From Allobosea sp. Tri-44 (GTDB lineage: Bacteria > Pseudomonadota > Alphaproteobacteria > Rhizobiales > Beijerinckiaceae): a DNA stretch of 64,000 nt. The notes under the pieces are model-generated. The model was given only the letters and a program-made list of their open reading frames with translations. It was not told the DNA's origin and ran no database searches. The stretch is taken from contig NZ_NBDP01000042.1 in the NCBI RefSeq assembly GCF_004123845.1, forward strand, positions 62,001 to 126,000, written 5' to 3'. Shown here piece by piece: positions 1-7,863 of this stretch. Position 1 is the stretch's first letter; every line of letters starts with the position of its first letter. Both the position numbers and the translations under genes were made by a program.

Positions 1-603
1 ACCGGCGTCGAGGTGAAGGACGTCCGCAAGGACACCGTGCCGTTCACCCCCTATGCGACCATCAAGGACCTGTTCGGCATGGTCTGCTTCATGCTGGTCT
101 TCGCCTGGTTCGTGTTCTACCAGCCGAATTTCATGGGGCATGCCGACAACTACATTCCGGCCAACCCGGCGGCTACGCCTGCTCACATCGTGCCTGAATG
201 GTATTTCCTGCCGTTCTACGCGATCCTGCGCGCCATCCCCGACAAGCTCGGCGGCGTGCTCGCCATGGGCGGCGCGATCGTGATCCTGGCCTTCCTGCCC
301 TGGCTCGACACCTCCAAGGTCAAGTCGATGACCTATCGGCCGATCGCGCGCCAGTTCTTCTGGATGTTCGTGCTGGTCTGCATCGGCCTCGGCTATCTCG
401 GCGCCATGCCGGCCGACGAGCCTTACGTGACGATCTCGCGCATCCTGACCGTGCTGTATTTCGGCTTCTTCGCGGCGCTGGCGCTGATCGGCATCTTCGA
501 AAAGCCGACGCAGCTGCCGACCTCAATTGCCGACTCGGTGCTCGGCGGCTCGGGCGCACGCCTGGCCCACGCCACCGCCTCCGAACCGAACGTCAAGGGT
601 TGA
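1..603 (+). CDS. fbcB: Cytochrome b subunit of the bc1 complex, C-terminal part (5' end outside window)
   Basis: This is the membrane subunit of ubiquinol:cytochrome c oxidoreductase (complex III), which carries both b hemes and both quinone sites. The reading frame is open from the first base, so the start lies upstream. The visible 200 residues contain the PEWYFLPFY segment (PEWY is the conserved Qo-site motif of cytochrome b) and three later hydrophobic helices, matching the last part of the family. The stop is followed four bases later by the cytochrome c1 start, the normal fbcFBC operon order. The Rieske gene should lie just upstream of the window. Confidence 0.96.
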   Translation, partial: TGVEVKDVRKDTVPFTPYATIKDLFGMVCFMLVFAWFVFYQPNFMGHADNYIPANPAATPAHIVPEWYFLPFYAILRAIPDKLGGVLAMGGAIVILAFLPWLDTSKVKSMTYRPIARQFFWMFVLVCIGLGYLGAMPADEPYVTISRILTVLYFGFFAALALIGIFEKPTQLPTSIADSVLGGSGARLAHATASEPNVKG

Positions 604-607
604 CGAG

Positions 608-1486
608 ATGAAGACCACCTCGTTTCGCCGCGCCCTGACGGGCCTCGTCACCGGCCTCGCCATCGTTGCAGCCTCGCCGGTCCTGGCCGCCGAGGGCGCC
701 CCGAAGCCGCCGCGCGTGAGCTGGTCGTTCGCCGGCCCGTTCGGCACGTTCGACCGGGCGCAGTTGCAGCGCGGCTTCAAGATCTACAAGGAGGTCTGTG
801 CCGCCTGTCATGGCGCCAGCCTCGTCTCGTTCCGCAATCTTGCCGAACCCGGCGGGCCGGAATTCTCGCGCGGCCAGGTGGCTGCGCTGGCCGCGACTTA
901 TCAGATCAAGGACGGTCCCAACGACGCGGGCGAGATGTTCGAACGTCCCGGCCGTGCGGCCGATCGTTTCCCGTCGCCCTTCCCGAACGAGCTGGCGGCG
1001 CGCGCGGCCAATGGCGGGGCGTATCCGATCGATATGTCGGTGCTGGCCAAGGCGCGCACCTATGAGCGCGGCTTCCCGTGGTTCATCTTCGACATCTTCA
1101 CGCAGTATCAGGAGAACGGGCCGGACTATATCCATGCGCTCCTGACCGGCTACAAGGACCCGCCGCAGGGGTTCCCGGCGCTGCTGCCCGGCCAGAACTA
1201 CAACGAATACATGTCCGGCCACCTGATCGCGATGCCGAAGCCGCTCAATGACGGGCAGGTCGAGTATCCGAAGGCGGCGGACGGCAAGGCGCAGGTGCCT
1301 GAGACGGTCGATCAATATTCCAAGGACGTCACCGCCTTCATGATGTGGATGGCGGAGCCGCATCTCGAGGCGCGCAAGCGCATGGGTTTGCAGGTGATGC
1401 TCTTCCTCGCACTCTTTGCCGGCCTGCTCTACTTCACCAAGAAGAAGATCTGGTCGCGCCTGCCCGACCACGCCTCGGTGCACTGA
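608..1486 (+). CDS. fbcC: Cytochrome c1, heme subunit of the bc1 complex
   Basis: Cytochrome c1 passes electrons from the Rieske centre to soluble cytochrome c on the periplasmic face. The 292-residue product has a signal peptide ending near residue 28 (PVLAAEG), the heme c motif CAACH at 64-68, a plausible distal ligand methionine in SGHLIAMPKPLND, and a single C-terminal anchor helix (GLQVMLFLALFAGLLYF) followed by KKK, as in other c1 proteins. The ATG follows the cytochrome b stop by four bases. It is encoded separately and is not fused to cytochrome b as in Bradyrhizobium fbcH. A strong terminator follows. Confidence 0.97.
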   Translation: MKTTSFRRALTGLVTGLAIVAASPVLAAEGAPKPPRVSWSFAGPFGTFDRAQLQRGFKIYKEVCAACHGASLVSFRNLAEPGGPEFSRGQVAALAATYQIKDGPNDAGEMFERPGRAADRFPSPFPNELAARAANGGAYPIDMSVLAKARTYERGFPWFIFDIFTQYQENGPDYIHALLTGYKDPPQGFPALLPGQNYNEYMSGHLIAMPKPLNDGQVEYPKAADGKAQVPETVDQYSKDVTAFMMWMAEPHLEARKRMGLQVMLFLALFAGLLYFTKKKIWSRLPDHASVH

Positions 1487-1503
1487 GCGAAATTTGGAAT
1501 TGG

Positions 1504-1531
1504 AAAGGGCCCCGGAGACGGGGCCCTTTTC
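1504..1531 (+). terminator. Rho-independent terminator of the fbc operon
   Basis: A perfect 10-bp stem (AAAGGGCCCC, 1504-1513, with GGGGCCCTTT, 1520-1529) closes a six-base loop and runs into TTTT, 17 bases after the fbcC stop. It separates the bc1 operon from mtnP. Confidence 0.93.
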
Positions 1532-1637
1532 GTTTGCGAGCAAGGCTGTGGATCGGCGCGTTGCCGGCCCGCGCATGGTTGCGCTGGCGTCACAAACTTC
1601 TGATCCTTGGCCGGGAAAGCTTTCGAGGGCAGGCGAC

Positions 1638-2513
1638 ATGGCTGAAGCGGTTCTGGGCATCATCGGCGGCTCCGGCATCTACGACCTGCCGGGACTCACC
1701 GATCTGCGCGAAGAGCGGATCGAGAGCCCCTGGGGCGAGCCCTCCGACGTGCTCCGGATCGGCCGGATGGGGGAGACGACGATCGTCTTCCTGCCGCGCC
1801 ATGGCCGGGGCCATGCGATCCCGCCCTCGGAGATCAACTACCGCGCCAATATCGACGTGCTGAAGCGGGCAGGCGTCACCGACCTCGTCTCGCTCTCGGC
1901 CTGCGGCTCCTACAAGGCCGAGCTCTATCCCGGCCTGTTCGTGCTGGTCGACCAGTTCGTCGATCGCACCGCCGGCCGCGCCAGCTCGTTCTTCGGCAAG
2001 GGCTGCGTCGCCCATGTCTCGGTGGCGCACCCGGTCGGGCCGGCGCTGCAGGATCGGATCGCGGCGGCGGCAACGGCGGAGGATCTGCCCTTTGTCCGGG
2101 GCGGCACGCTCGTCACCATGGAAGGCCCGCAATTCTCGACGCTGGCCGAATCGCTGACCTATAAGGGCCTCGGCTACGACCTGATCGGCATGACCGCGAT
2201 GCCGGAGGCCAAGCTCGCGCGCGAGGCCGAGATCACCTACGCCACCGTCGCCATGGTGACCGACTATGATTGCTGGCACGAGGAGCATGGCGCGGTCGAC
2301 GTCGCCTCCGTCATCGCCGTGCTGCACGCCAATGCCGACAAGGCGCGCCGGCTGGTGGCGCGGCTCGCCGCCGATTTCCCGCGTGAGCGCGAGCCATGCC
2401 CGGCCGGCTCGCACAATGCTCTCGACTTCGCGATCGTCACCGCGCCGGAGTTCCGCGATCCCAAGCTCATGGCCAAGCTCGATGCCGTGGCCGGGCGGCT
2501 ACTGAAAGCCTGA
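1638..2513 (+). CDS. mtnP: S-methyl-5'-thioadenosine phosphorylase
   Basis: The enzyme phosphorolyses methylthioadenosine (MTA), a by-product of SAM-dependent polyamine and homoserine-lactone synthesis, to adenine and 5-methylthioribose-1-phosphate. The 291-residue product opens with GIIGGSGIYDL, the phosphate-binding GGSG signature of the MTA phosphorylase family, and contains LPRHGRGH, a purine-site segment TMEGPQFSTLAES and GMTAMPEAKLAREAE. The length is normal. The ATG at 1638 is preceded by AGGGCAGGCGAC, and the protein starts directly at the first strand as expected. The first four genes of the salvage cluster are all on this strand, so adenine and methylthioribose-1-phosphate are handled by neighbours apt and mtnA. 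Confidence 0.95.
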   Translation: MAEAVLGIIGGSGIYDLPGLTDLREERIESPWGEPSDVLRIGRMGETTIVFLPRHGRGHAIPPSEINYRANIDVLKRAGVTDLVSLSACGSYKAELYPGLFVLVDQFVDRTAGRASSFFGKGCVAHVSVAHPVGPALQDRIAAAATAEDLPFVRGGTLVTMEGPQFSTLAESLTYKGLGYDLIGMTAMPEAKLAREAEITYATVAMVTDYDCWHEEHGAVDVASVIAVLHANADKARRLVARLAADFPREREPCPAGSHNALDFAIVTAPEFRDPKLMAKLDAVAGRLLKA

Positions 2514-2601
2514 TGAACTTGAAGGAACGGACGCAGTCAGCCGGCGTTCAGGCTCAAGGGCGGCATATCGCGCCTCCTGATGCCAACCACGGAGCTGATC
2601 G

Positions 2602-2823
2602 ATGCGACCGCTCGTCCTGGCTTTCATTGCCCTTTGCGCCGCCGGCCCGGCCTTTGCCGGCAACACCTCGTCGAATTCGAGTTCGAATTCGTCCAACGGC
2701 GTTCACACCCGCGTCGATACCATCATCCGCGACGATGATCGCGGCCGCCGGCGCGTCTATGAGCGCCGGACCTACCGCGATGAGCGCGAATGGCGTGCGC
2801 AGCGCCGTTACTGGCGCGACTGA
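2602..2823 (+). CDS. Small secreted basic protein of unknown function
   Basis: This 73-residue protein has a typical signal peptide (MRPLVLAFIALCAAGPAFAG, cut after AFA). A low-complexity Asn/Ser tract (SSNSSSNSSN) follows, then a highly charged Arg/Asp/Glu tail (RRRVYERRTYRDEREWRAQRRYW). I recognise no domain. The Asn/Ser tract is coded by near-identical TCGAATTCGAGT-type units, so it may vary in length between strains. It lies between mtnP and apt on the same strand. The signal peptide is convincing, and codon use matches the neighbours. The function is not known. Confidence 0.7.
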   Translation: MRPLVLAFIALCAAGPAFAGNTSSNSSSNSSNGVHTRVDTIIRDDDRGRRRVYERRTYRDEREWRAQRRYWRD

Positions 2824-2919
2824 AGCGCACCCGTTTCCCCGCGGAGCAGGCGGCGCTGCCCGGTCCGCAGCGCCGTTCCCGCCGGCTGCGCCATGCGCTA
2901 AGAGGGGGCGCCGCAGCCG

Positions 2920-3477
2920 ATGGACGAGATGATGGACCGCAGCGCCCTTGCCGATTTGAAGAACGCGATCCGGACGATTCCCGATTACCCGGCGCCGGGA
3001 ATCTTGTTCCGCGACATCACCACGCTGCTCGGCGATGCCCGTGCGTTTCGGCGTGCAGTCGACGAGCTGGTGCAGCCCTTCGCCGGGCTGAAGATCGCCA
3101 AGATCGCCGGCATCGAGGCACGCGGCTTCATCCTTGGCGGCGCCGTGGCGCATCAGCTTTCGGCCGGCTTCGTACCGGTGCGCAAGAAGGGCAAGCTGCC
3201 GCATGAGACGGTCGGCATGCCTTATTCCCTCGAATACGGCGCCGACGAGATCGAGGTACACAAGGATGCGGTCTCGCGCGGCGAAAGGGTCCTTCTGGTC
3301 GACGATCTCGTAGCTACTGGCGGCACGGCGGAGGCGGCGGTGAAGCTGCTCTCCTCGCTTGGCGCCGAGGTGGTCGCGGCCTGCTTCATCATCGACCTGC
3401 CGGATCTGGGCGGTGCCGACAAGATCAGGCGGCTCGGCGTGCCGGTGCGCACGCTGGTCTCCTTCGCCGGACATTGA
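2920..3477 (+). CDS. apt: Adenine phosphoribosyltransferase
   Basis: Apt converts adenine and PRPP to AMP in the cytoplasm, recycling the base that MtnP releases. The 185-residue product has the PRPP-binding signature VLLVDDLVATGGTA (124-137), the FRDITTLL and GIEARGFILGGAVA segments typical of Apt, and RKKGKLPHETVGMPYSLEYG. Three in-frame ATGs lie at the start (2920, 2929, 2932). The first has AAGAGGGGG upstream at a long spacing, so a start at 2932 giving 181 residues is possible. It stands between mtnP and mtnA, which fits a salvage operon. Confidence 0.95.
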   Translation: MDEMMDRSALADLKNAIRTIPDYPAPGILFRDITTLLGDARAFRRAVDELVQPFAGLKIAKIAGIEARGFILGGAVAHQLSAGFVPVRKKGKLPHETVGMPYSLEYGADEIEVHKDAVSRGERVLLVDDLVATGGTAEAAVKLLSSLGAEVVAACFIIDLPDLGGADKIRRLGVPVRTLVSFAGH

Positions 3478-3481
3478 CGTC

Positions 3482-4591
3482 ATGAAGATCCACGGGCGGC
3501 ACTACCGTACCATCTGGCTCGACGAGGATGGCTGGGGCGTTGTTGTCATCGACCAGACGCGGCTGCCCTTCCATTTCGAGACTGTCCGGCTCGCGACTTC
3601 CGATGAAGCGGCTCACGCCATCCGCCACATGACGGTGCGTGGGGCGCCCCTGATCGGGGCGACGGCGGCTTATGGCGTGGCGCTGGCGCTGCGGGTCGAT
3701 GCCTCTGATGCAGCCCTTGAGCAGGCGCTGACACTGCTTGGCGCGACACGGCCGACAGCGGTCAATTTGCACTGGGCGTTGGCGAGGATGCGCAAGCGCC
3801 TGATCGACCTGCGGGAAGACGAGCGCGTCGGCGCAGCCTATGCCGAGGCGGCGGCGATCTGCGACGAGGATGTCGCGCTCTGCCGCGCCATCGGCGAGCA
3901 CGGGCTCGGCGTGATCCGCGAGATCGCGGCGAAGAAGCCAGCGGGCGAACCGGTCAACATCCTGACCCACTGTAATGCCGGCTGGCTTGCCACCGTCGAC
4001 TGGGGCACGGCGCTGGCGCCGATTTACCTCGCGCATGATGCCGGCATCCCCGTCCATGTCTGGGTCGACGAGACGCGGCCGCGCAACCAGGGCGCGGCGC
4101 TGACGGCCTACGAGCTCGGCAGCCATGGCGTGCCGCATGCCGTGATCGTCGACAATGCCGGCGGCCATCTCATGCAGCACGGCCAGGTCGACATGGTGAT
4201 CGTCGGCACCGACCGCACGACCGCGACCGGCGACGTCGCTAACAAGATCGGCACCTATCTCAAGGCGCTGGCGGCCAGGGACAATGGCGTGCCGTTCTAC
4301 GTCGCGCTGCCATCGCCGACGATCGACTGGACACTGCAGGACGGGCTGAAGGAGATCCCGATCGAGGAGCGCGCAAGCACCGAGGTCACGCATCTGTTCG
4401 GCCAGAGCGAGGATGGTCGCACCGGCTTCTTCCAGGTTGCGGCGCCCGGCAGCCCGGCCTGCAATCCGGCTTTCGACGTCACGCCGGCCCGTCTCGTCAC
4501 CGGCCTGATCACCGAGCGCGGCATCGCACCCGCGAGCCTTGACGGGCTGCGCCGGCTCTTTCCGGACCTTGCCCAGGGACAGGCGGCATGA
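3482..4591 (+). CDS. mtnA: S-methyl-5-thioribose-1-phosphate isomerase
   Basis: MtnA isomerises 5-methylthioribose-1-phosphate to 5-methylthioribulose-1-phosphate. The 369-residue product belongs to the eIF2B-alpha-like family, with RGAPLIGATAAYG near residue 53, THCNAGWLATVDWGTALAP with the catalytic Cys at 164, VDETRPRNQGA near 195, and GTDRTTATGDVANKIGTY with the catalytic Asp at 244. These correspond in spacing to Cys160 and Asp240 of the B. subtilis enzyme. The ATG lies four bases after the apt stop. The last codon overlaps the next gene (ATGA), which strongly suggests translational coupling to the aldolase. Confidence 0.95.
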   Translation: MKIHGRHYRTIWLDEDGWGVVVIDQTRLPFHFETVRLATSDEAAHAIRHMTVRGAPLIGATAAYGVALALRVDASDAALEQALTLLGATRPTAVNLHWALARMRKRLIDLREDERVGAAYAEAAAICDEDVALCRAIGEHGLGVIREIAAKKPAGEPVNILTHCNAGWLATVDWGTALAPIYLAHDAGIPVHVWVDETRPRNQGAALTAYELGSHGVPHAVIVDNAGGHLMQHGQVDMVIVGTDRTTATGDVANKIGTYLKALAARDNGVPFYVALPSPTIDWTLQDGLKEIPIEERASTEVTHLFGQSEDGRTGFFQVAAPGSPACNPAFDVTPARLVTGLITERGIAPASLDGLRRLFPDLAQGQAA

Positions 4592-5232
4592 ACGAGCAGG
4601 CGTTGCGGCAGGAGATCGTCGAGGTCGCGCAGGCGATCGACCGCGCCGGCTTCTGCCCGTCGAAATCGGGCAATGTCTCGGCCCGTTTCGAAGGCGGGTT
4701 GCTGATCACGCCGTCGGGGCTGCCCTATGCGAAGACAAAGCCGGAGGACCTGATCCATCTCTCGCTCGACGGCGCGGTGCTCTCGGGCGAGCGCAAGCCA
4801 TCGTCGGAATGGCCGTTCCATATCGAGATTTACAAGGCTCGGCCTGATGCGCAGGCGATCGTCCACACGCACTCGCCGCGGGCCACCGCGCTCGCCAGCG
4901 CGCGCCGTGGCATCCCGGCCTTCCATTACATGATCGCCCTATGCGGCGGGGCCGATGTGCGCTGTGCCGACTATGCCACTTTCGGCTCGCCGGAGCTCGC
5001 TGCCAACGCGGTCAGGGCGCTGCATGGTCGCAAGGCCGTGCTGCTCGCCAATCACGGCGTGATCGCGCTCGGCGCAAGCCTGGCGGGCGCGCATACCATC
5101 GTCGCCGAAGTCGAGAATCTCGCCGGACAGTATCTCGACCTGCTGGCCTCCGGGCTCGAGCCGGTCATCCTCGACGCGGCCGAGATGCAACGCGTATCGG
5201 CGAAGTTCGCCGGTTACGGAAAGGTCGGTTGA
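4588..5232 (+). CDS. Class II aldolase, probably 5-methylthioribulose-1-phosphate aldolase (Ald2-like)
   Basis: The 214-residue product is a zinc-dependent class II aldolase/adducin-fold enzyme. Visible are SGNVSAR, ITPSGLPY, the catalytic Glu74 in PSSEWPFH, zinc ligands His93 and His95 in VHTHS, and His156 in LLANHG. IPAFHYMIALCGG, DYATFG and EL follow the L-fuculose-phosphate aldolase (FucA) pattern more closely than that of the dehydratase MtnB, which also belongs to this fold. Its start overlaps the mtnA stop. Known biology: in the DHAP shunt an Ald2-type aldolase splits methylthioribulose-1-phosphate to DHAP and 2-methylthioacetaldehyde. The substrate here is inferred from context. No mtnC, mtnD or mtnW is in the window. 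Confidence 0.85.
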   Translation: MNEQALRQEIVEVAQAIDRAGFCPSKSGNVSARFEGGLLITPSGLPYAKTKPEDLIHLSLDGAVLSGERKPSSEWPFHIEIYKARPDAQAIVHTHSPRATALASARRGIPAFHYMIALCGGADVRCADYATFGSPELAANAVRALHGRKAVLLANHGVIALGASLAGAHTIVAEVENLAGQYLDLLASGLEPVILDAAEMQRVSAKFAGYGKVG

Positions 5233-5285
5233 TCTTAGAGACGCATCTTACTGGTTGTTAAGGCGTCTCGTCTAATGACGGCGGG

Positions 5286-6593
5286 ATGAAGCTCTCGCGC
5301 TATCTGCTCGATTCGCTCGACGCCCTTGGTATAGGCGTTTGCGAATACGATGAGCAGATGAGGGCCCTGTGCTGGAACCAGACCTTCCTGCAACTCTTCC
5401 CCGAGGACGAAGGCGAGATCTACGTCGGCGAGCCCTATGGGGACAATCTGGTGCGGTTCTATCAGCGCCGCCTCTCGCCGGAGGAAATGCCGGAGATTGC
5501 GCGACACGTCGCAGAGGGCGTGACGCGCCACGAGAACCAGACGCAGCCCTTCGAATTTATCCACAACGGCCGCAAGTTGCGCGCATCCTCGCTGCGGGCG
5601 CCGGATGGTGGCCGCGTGCGGCTCTGGCAGCGGCTGGATGTCGAGAGCCATGCCGAAACGGCCCCCGAGCTGGTGCTGCCGGTGATGGATGCGCTCCGCT
5701 TCATACCGGACGGCGCCAGCATCCTGGATGCGAAGGAGCGGGTGATCGCCGCCAACAACGCGTTCCGGCGGCTCTACGATCTGCCCAAAGGCACGCCGGT
5801 GGTCGGCCGCACATTAGACGAGATCATCGCCTGGTGCTGGCGCGAAGCCTCGCCGGCCGGCGCCTGGCGGGCGGCGATCAGCAACGGCCTGCGCTATGAC
5901 GGCGTGCCCTTCGAGATCGAATTGCCCGGCCAGCGCTGGCTCAGGCTGATCGCGCGGCACAGCACCGGCGGCGTCAGCTTCTTCACCCATGCCGACATCA
6001 CAGCCGCCAAACGCCAGCAGATGGAGTTGCTGGAAGCCCAGGAGGCTTTGCGCCGCGCCAATGTGGCGCTGGCCGAACTCGCCGAGACGGACGGCTTGAC
6101 CGGCCTTGCCAATCACCGCCGCTTTGTCGCGCGCCTCGCCGATGCGTCAGCCCGACCGGAGCCGCTCTCGCTGCTGATGATCGACGTCGATCACTTCAAG
6201 ACGATCAACGACCGTTTCGGCCATCTCGTCGGCGACGCCTGCCTCAAGGCCATTGCCGGGGTCATCGCGGCACAGGTCACCTCGGCTTCGGCGCTGGTGG
6301 CCCGGGTCGGTGGCGAGGAGTTCGGTGTCCTGCTCGGCGACACCCCGATCGAGGCGGCCGAGGAAGCTGCAACGGCCATCCGCCGTGCCTTGCGGCGCGT
6401 GCCGTGGCGCCTGCTTCATGGCGAACTGACAGGGGTGACCGTCTCGATCGGACTTTGCGCGGGAGAAGGTCCGCTGGACGGCACGGGCCTGCACGCTCGT
6501 GCCGACGAGGCGCTCTATGCCGCCAAGCGCAATGGCCGCGATCGCATCGAGCTGGCGAGCCCGCCGGCGGCTTCGCGGCGCGTCGCAGGCTGA
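5286..6593 (+). CDS. Diguanylate cyclase with two N-terminal PAS-like regions
   Basis: This 435-residue cytoplasmic protein likely makes cyclic-di-GMP. Two PAS-type regions (about 1-120 and 130-245; the second contains VIAANNAFRRLYDLP) lead through a helical linker to a GGDEF domain. That domain has DGLTGLANHRRF, LSLLMIDVDHFKTINDRFGH and the active-site motif GGEEF at 342-346. The RxxD inhibitory I-site expected five residues before the motif is not present (SASA instead), so product inhibition through that site is unlikely. There is no membrane segment, so the PAS regions probably sense an internal signal. The stop codon lies inside a dispersed palindromic repeat. Confidence 0.92.
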   Translation: MKLSRYLLDSLDALGIGVCEYDEQMRALCWNQTFLQLFPEDEGEIYVGEPYGDNLVRFYQRRLSPEEMPEIARHVAEGVTRHENQTQPFEFIHNGRKLRASSLRAPDGGRVRLWQRLDVESHAETAPELVLPVMDALRFIPDGASILDAKERVIAANNAFRRLYDLPKGTPVVGRTLDEIIAWCWREASPAGAWRAAISNGLRYDGVPFEIELPGQRWLRLIARHSTGGVSFFTHADITAAKRQQMELLEAQEALRRANVALAELAETDGLTGLANHRRFVARLADASARPEPLSLLMIDVDHFKTINDRFGHLVGDACLKAIAGVIAAQVTSASALVARVGGEEFGVLLGDTPIEAAEEAATAIRRALRRVPWRLLHGELTGVTVSIGLCAGEGPLDGTGLHARADEALYAAKRNGRDRIELASPPAASRRVAG

Positions 6594-6656
6594 TCAGCGG
6601 TCTCCATCTCAAAGCGAGAGACGGATTCACCGATCAGATTGGTTCAATCTGATCGG
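6590..6656. repeat. Dispersed palindromic repeat, family C, copy 1
   Basis: Contains a perfect inverted repeat CGATCAGATT (6631-6640) / AATCTGATCG (6646-6655), next to GGATTCACC and a GAGACGG / GGTCTCC pairing. Its reverse complement matches the element at 37224-37317 almost base for base across the first hairpin and the GGTGAATCCGTCTCT segment. It lies between convergent genes and contains the stop codons of both. Confidence 0.85.
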
Positions 6657-7669
6657 ATTCGGCTCTTGCGCTCGATGAAGACGCAGCCGTCGAAGCTGAA
6701 GACCGTCTCGCCCTTCTGATTGACGCCGGTGTTGTGGTGGAAGAACAGGCCCCAGTCTGGACGTGACAGGCTTGGGCGCTTGTCGGCAACGGTCGAGTGA
6801 TAGGTGATGCGGTCGCCCGCATAGACCGGTTTCAGCCAGCGCAGATTCTTGAAGCCGGGCGAGGGCCCGAGCCGGGGCGCTGCGGCCGGTGCGAGCGCGA
6901 TCTCCTGCCGCCGGCGGTGGCTGACCATCGCCGCCATCCAGCCGGCCGCCGTATGCCAGCCGGAGGCGCAGAGGCTGCCGAACGAGCTCTTCCTCGCCGC
7001 GTCCTCGTCCATATGGAAGGGCTGTGGATCGAAGGAGCGGGCGAAGGCGACGATCTCCTCCGGCGTGAAGACGAGGCTGCCGAGCTCATAGCTCTCGCCG
7101 ATCACCAACTCGTCGAAGAAGCCAGGAGGGGCGGTCTGCAGAGCGGGCGGCTCGACAGCGACGGTCGCGTGTGGCGGCTCGTAACTCACCGAATGCCCGA
7201 GCCAGTCGCCGCCGGCAGCCTCGAAGCCGGAGCCACGGCGGCCGAACATCACCCAGTTATTTTGCTCGACAACCGGCTCGCCGCGCTGGTTCAGCAGCTC
7301 GAAGCGGAATTTCACGAGCCCCATCTCGGCGCGCGAGCGCGATTCCTTGGTTTCCGAGACCGTCCAGCGCAGCTTCAGCACATCGCCGGGCTTCACGGGT
7401 CGAAGCCATTTCACCTCCTCGACGCCGGGTGAACCCATCGAAGTCGAGTCGAGGAAGAAGGCTTCGGCCGCGAGCCGCATCAGGAGGGAGCAACTGTGCC
7501 AGCCCGAGCCGATCAGCGAGCCGACAAAGCTCGCCCTGGCCTTGTCGGGATCGATGTGGAAGTCCTGCGCATCGAAGCGGCTCGCATAAGCGAGGATGTC
7601 GTCCTGCGAGACAGGAAGGGCGCCATACTCGGTCACGGCGCCGGTGACGAAGTCCTCGAAGTACAGCAT
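6644..7669 (-). CDS. Tandem MaoC-like (double-hotdog) dehydratase-family protein
   Basis: This 341-residue product contains two MaoC-type hotdog domains. The first (about 1-150) has the segments DAQDFHID, GSGWHSCSLLMRL, KWLRPVKPGD. The second (about 175-340) has DPQPFHMD, CASGWHTAAGWMAAM and RWLKPVYAGD. MaoC proteins hydrate or dehydrate acyl-CoA intermediates, and the paired D-x-x-x-x-H pattern is retained in both halves. I chose the ATG at 7669 because GGAA lies six bases upstream; an in-frame ATG at 7681 adds four residues. It follows ychF on the same strand, but a long palindromic repeat lies between them. The specific substrate cannot be read from sequence. Confidence 0.85.
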   Translation of the reverse strand: MLYFEDFVTGAVTEYGALPVSQDDILAYASRFDAQDFHIDPDKARASFVGSLIGSGWHSCSLLMRLAAEAFFLDSTSMGSPGVEEVKWLRPVKPGDVLKLRWTVSETKESRSRAEMGLVKFRFELLNQRGEPVVEQNNWVMFGRRGSGFEAAGGDWLGHSVSYEPPHATVAVEPPALQTAPPGFFDELVIGESYELGSLVFTPEEIVAFARSFDPQPFHMDEDAARKSSFGSLCASGWHTAAGWMAAMVSHRRRQEIALAPAAAPRLGPSPGFKNLRWLKPVYAGDRITYHSTVADKRPSLSRPDWGLFFHHNTGVNQKGETVFSFDGCVFIERKSRIRSD

Positions 7670-7720
7670 CACCGGTTCCATCCCGTCATCGGATACGCTT
7701 CAAACGACTTTACCGAGCTC

Positions 7721-7826
7721 CGTCATTCCGGCCGTAGCGAAGCGGAGCGCCGGAATCCATCGTAGGGCTTGGAGGTCTACGATGGATTCCGGAGCTGCGC
7801 GCCTGCGGCGCTTGTCCGGAATGACG
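7721..7826. repeat. Palindromic element, family A (GTCATTCCGG type), copy 1
   Basis: Outer arms are CGTCATTCCGG (7721-7731) and CCGGAATGACG (7816-7826). A perfect inner 16-bp pair is CCGGAATCCATCGTAG (7750-7765) / CTACGATGGATTCCGG (7777-7792). The whole element can fold into one long cruciform. It lies between ychF and the MaoC gene. Four further copies are in the window. Confidence 0.9.
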
Positions 7827-7863
7827 GGGAGGCATAACCGGCCGCATAAAGCAGCCAACAGCC

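Noticed and set aside
4588..5232. MtnB (methylthioribulose-1-phosphate dehydratase) as an alternative call for the aldolase gene
   Set aside because: The SSEW-FH, IPAFHYMIA and YATFG segments follow FucA-type aldolases, and the later genes of the dehydratase pathway are not nearby. The fold alone cannot exclude MtnB, so confidence is limited.
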